Source: Verrucomicrobiota bacterium
GTDB lineage: Bacteria > Verrucomicrobiota > Verrucomicrobiia > Opitutales > Opitutaceae
DNA length: 5,290 nt
NCBI GenBank assembly: GCA_030916665.1
Contig: JAUPWC010000510.1
Span: 1-5,290 of the forward strand
Direction: 5' to 3'
The translations under genes were made by a program, and so were the position numbers. Below the pieces are notes generated by a model. The model was not told the origin of the DNA. It ran no database searches and worked only from the letters and a program-made list of their open reading frames with translations. Every line of letters starts with the position of its first letter. The stretch's first letter is position 1. This document shows positions 5,088-5,290 of the stretch, in pieces.

Positions 5088-5290
5088 ATGCAATTTGATT
5101 ACCCCGCCCGGCGCGAACGCATCGCCCGGGCGCTGGCCCTGAACCACGAGGTGCTGCTCATCGGTGCCGGCCACCCGATCCCCAAGCCCGAGCTCAGCGA
5201 CGCCCTGCTGCCGTTCATCGCCCACCAGGAGTATTACTTCCTCACGGGCCACGCCGAGGCCATCGGCGGCATCCTCGCCTTCGACCCGCA
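5088..5290 (+). CDS. Aminopeptidase P family protein (M24B), N-terminal part
   Basis: ATG 5088 opens a frame of 67 whole codons that runs off the window without a stop. The product starts MQFDYPARRERIARAL and contains EVLLIGAGHPIPKPE (21-35) and HQEYYFLTGHAEAIGGILAF (46-65). The pattern of a short hydrophobic strand with G-x-G, then a (D/E)-aromatic-aromatic-(Y/F)-L-T-G segment, then a hydrophobic strand is that of the creatinase-like N domain of Xaa-Pro aminopeptidases (PepP type). These cytosolic dinuclear-metal enzymes remove N-terminal residues that precede proline. The metal-binding residues lie in the C-terminal pita-bread domain, beyond the window, so activity cannot be judged. There is no signal peptide. 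A shorter frame on the opposite strand (4959-5252) is a shadow. Other M24 members with this N domain, such as prolidases, remain possible. Confidence 0.8.
   Translation, partial: MQFDYPARRERIARALALNHEVLLIGAGHPIPKPELSDALLPFIAHQEYYFLTGHAEAIGGILAFDP

Overview
This is a GC-rich window from a Gram-negative-type bacterium in which every supported gene lies on the + strand. Three things together suggest a member of the Verrucomicrobiota, most likely close to Opitutaceae: an ATPase-less duplicated MacB/FtsX permease (ADOP type), a high density of GTAG/GTGG-headed palindromes between genes, and a degenerate repeat built on ATCGTTCTC. This placement is inference from style and gene content; no marker gene is present.

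Layout. 1-484: C-terminal part of a NarL/DegS-type sensor histidine kinase (its phosphorylated His lies outside the window). 494-553: a head-to-head pair of REP-like palindromes. 563-1219: the cognate NarL/LuxR-type response regulator. 1220-1400: a gene-free gap holding an interleaved inverted repeat (1225-1308), a cluster of TGACC half-sites with a perfect dyad (1318-1357), and a TAAGGT box immediately before the next start. 1401-3809: an 802-residue ADOP-type permease with two MacB/FtsX halves. 3817-4569: a secreted TPR protein starting 7 nt after the permease and probably co-transcribed with it. 4570-5087: 518 bp without a convincing gene, filled with repeats; a 29-nt perfect inverted repeat (4596-4624 / 4997-5025) frames 372 bp containing another GTAG-headed REP, a hairpin and several competing stems. 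5088-5290: the N-terminus of an aminopeptidase P (M24B, creatinase-like N domain) gene cut by the window end.

How the parts may work together. The kinase and regulator form a conventional two-component pair. The permease and TPR protein look like a separate envelope unit: an inner-membrane protein with two large periplasmic domains plus a periplasmic repeat protein. Nothing in the sequence proves that the regulator controls this unit, though the TGACC cluster upstream of the permease is a candidate binding site for some regulator. The aminopeptidase probably has its own promoter.

I did not find a clear new defence, biosynthetic or mobile gene system. The least explained part is the non-coding DNA: the REP pair splitting the kinase-regulator operon, the interleaved repeat, the TGACC cluster and the 430-bp element bounded by inverted REPs.
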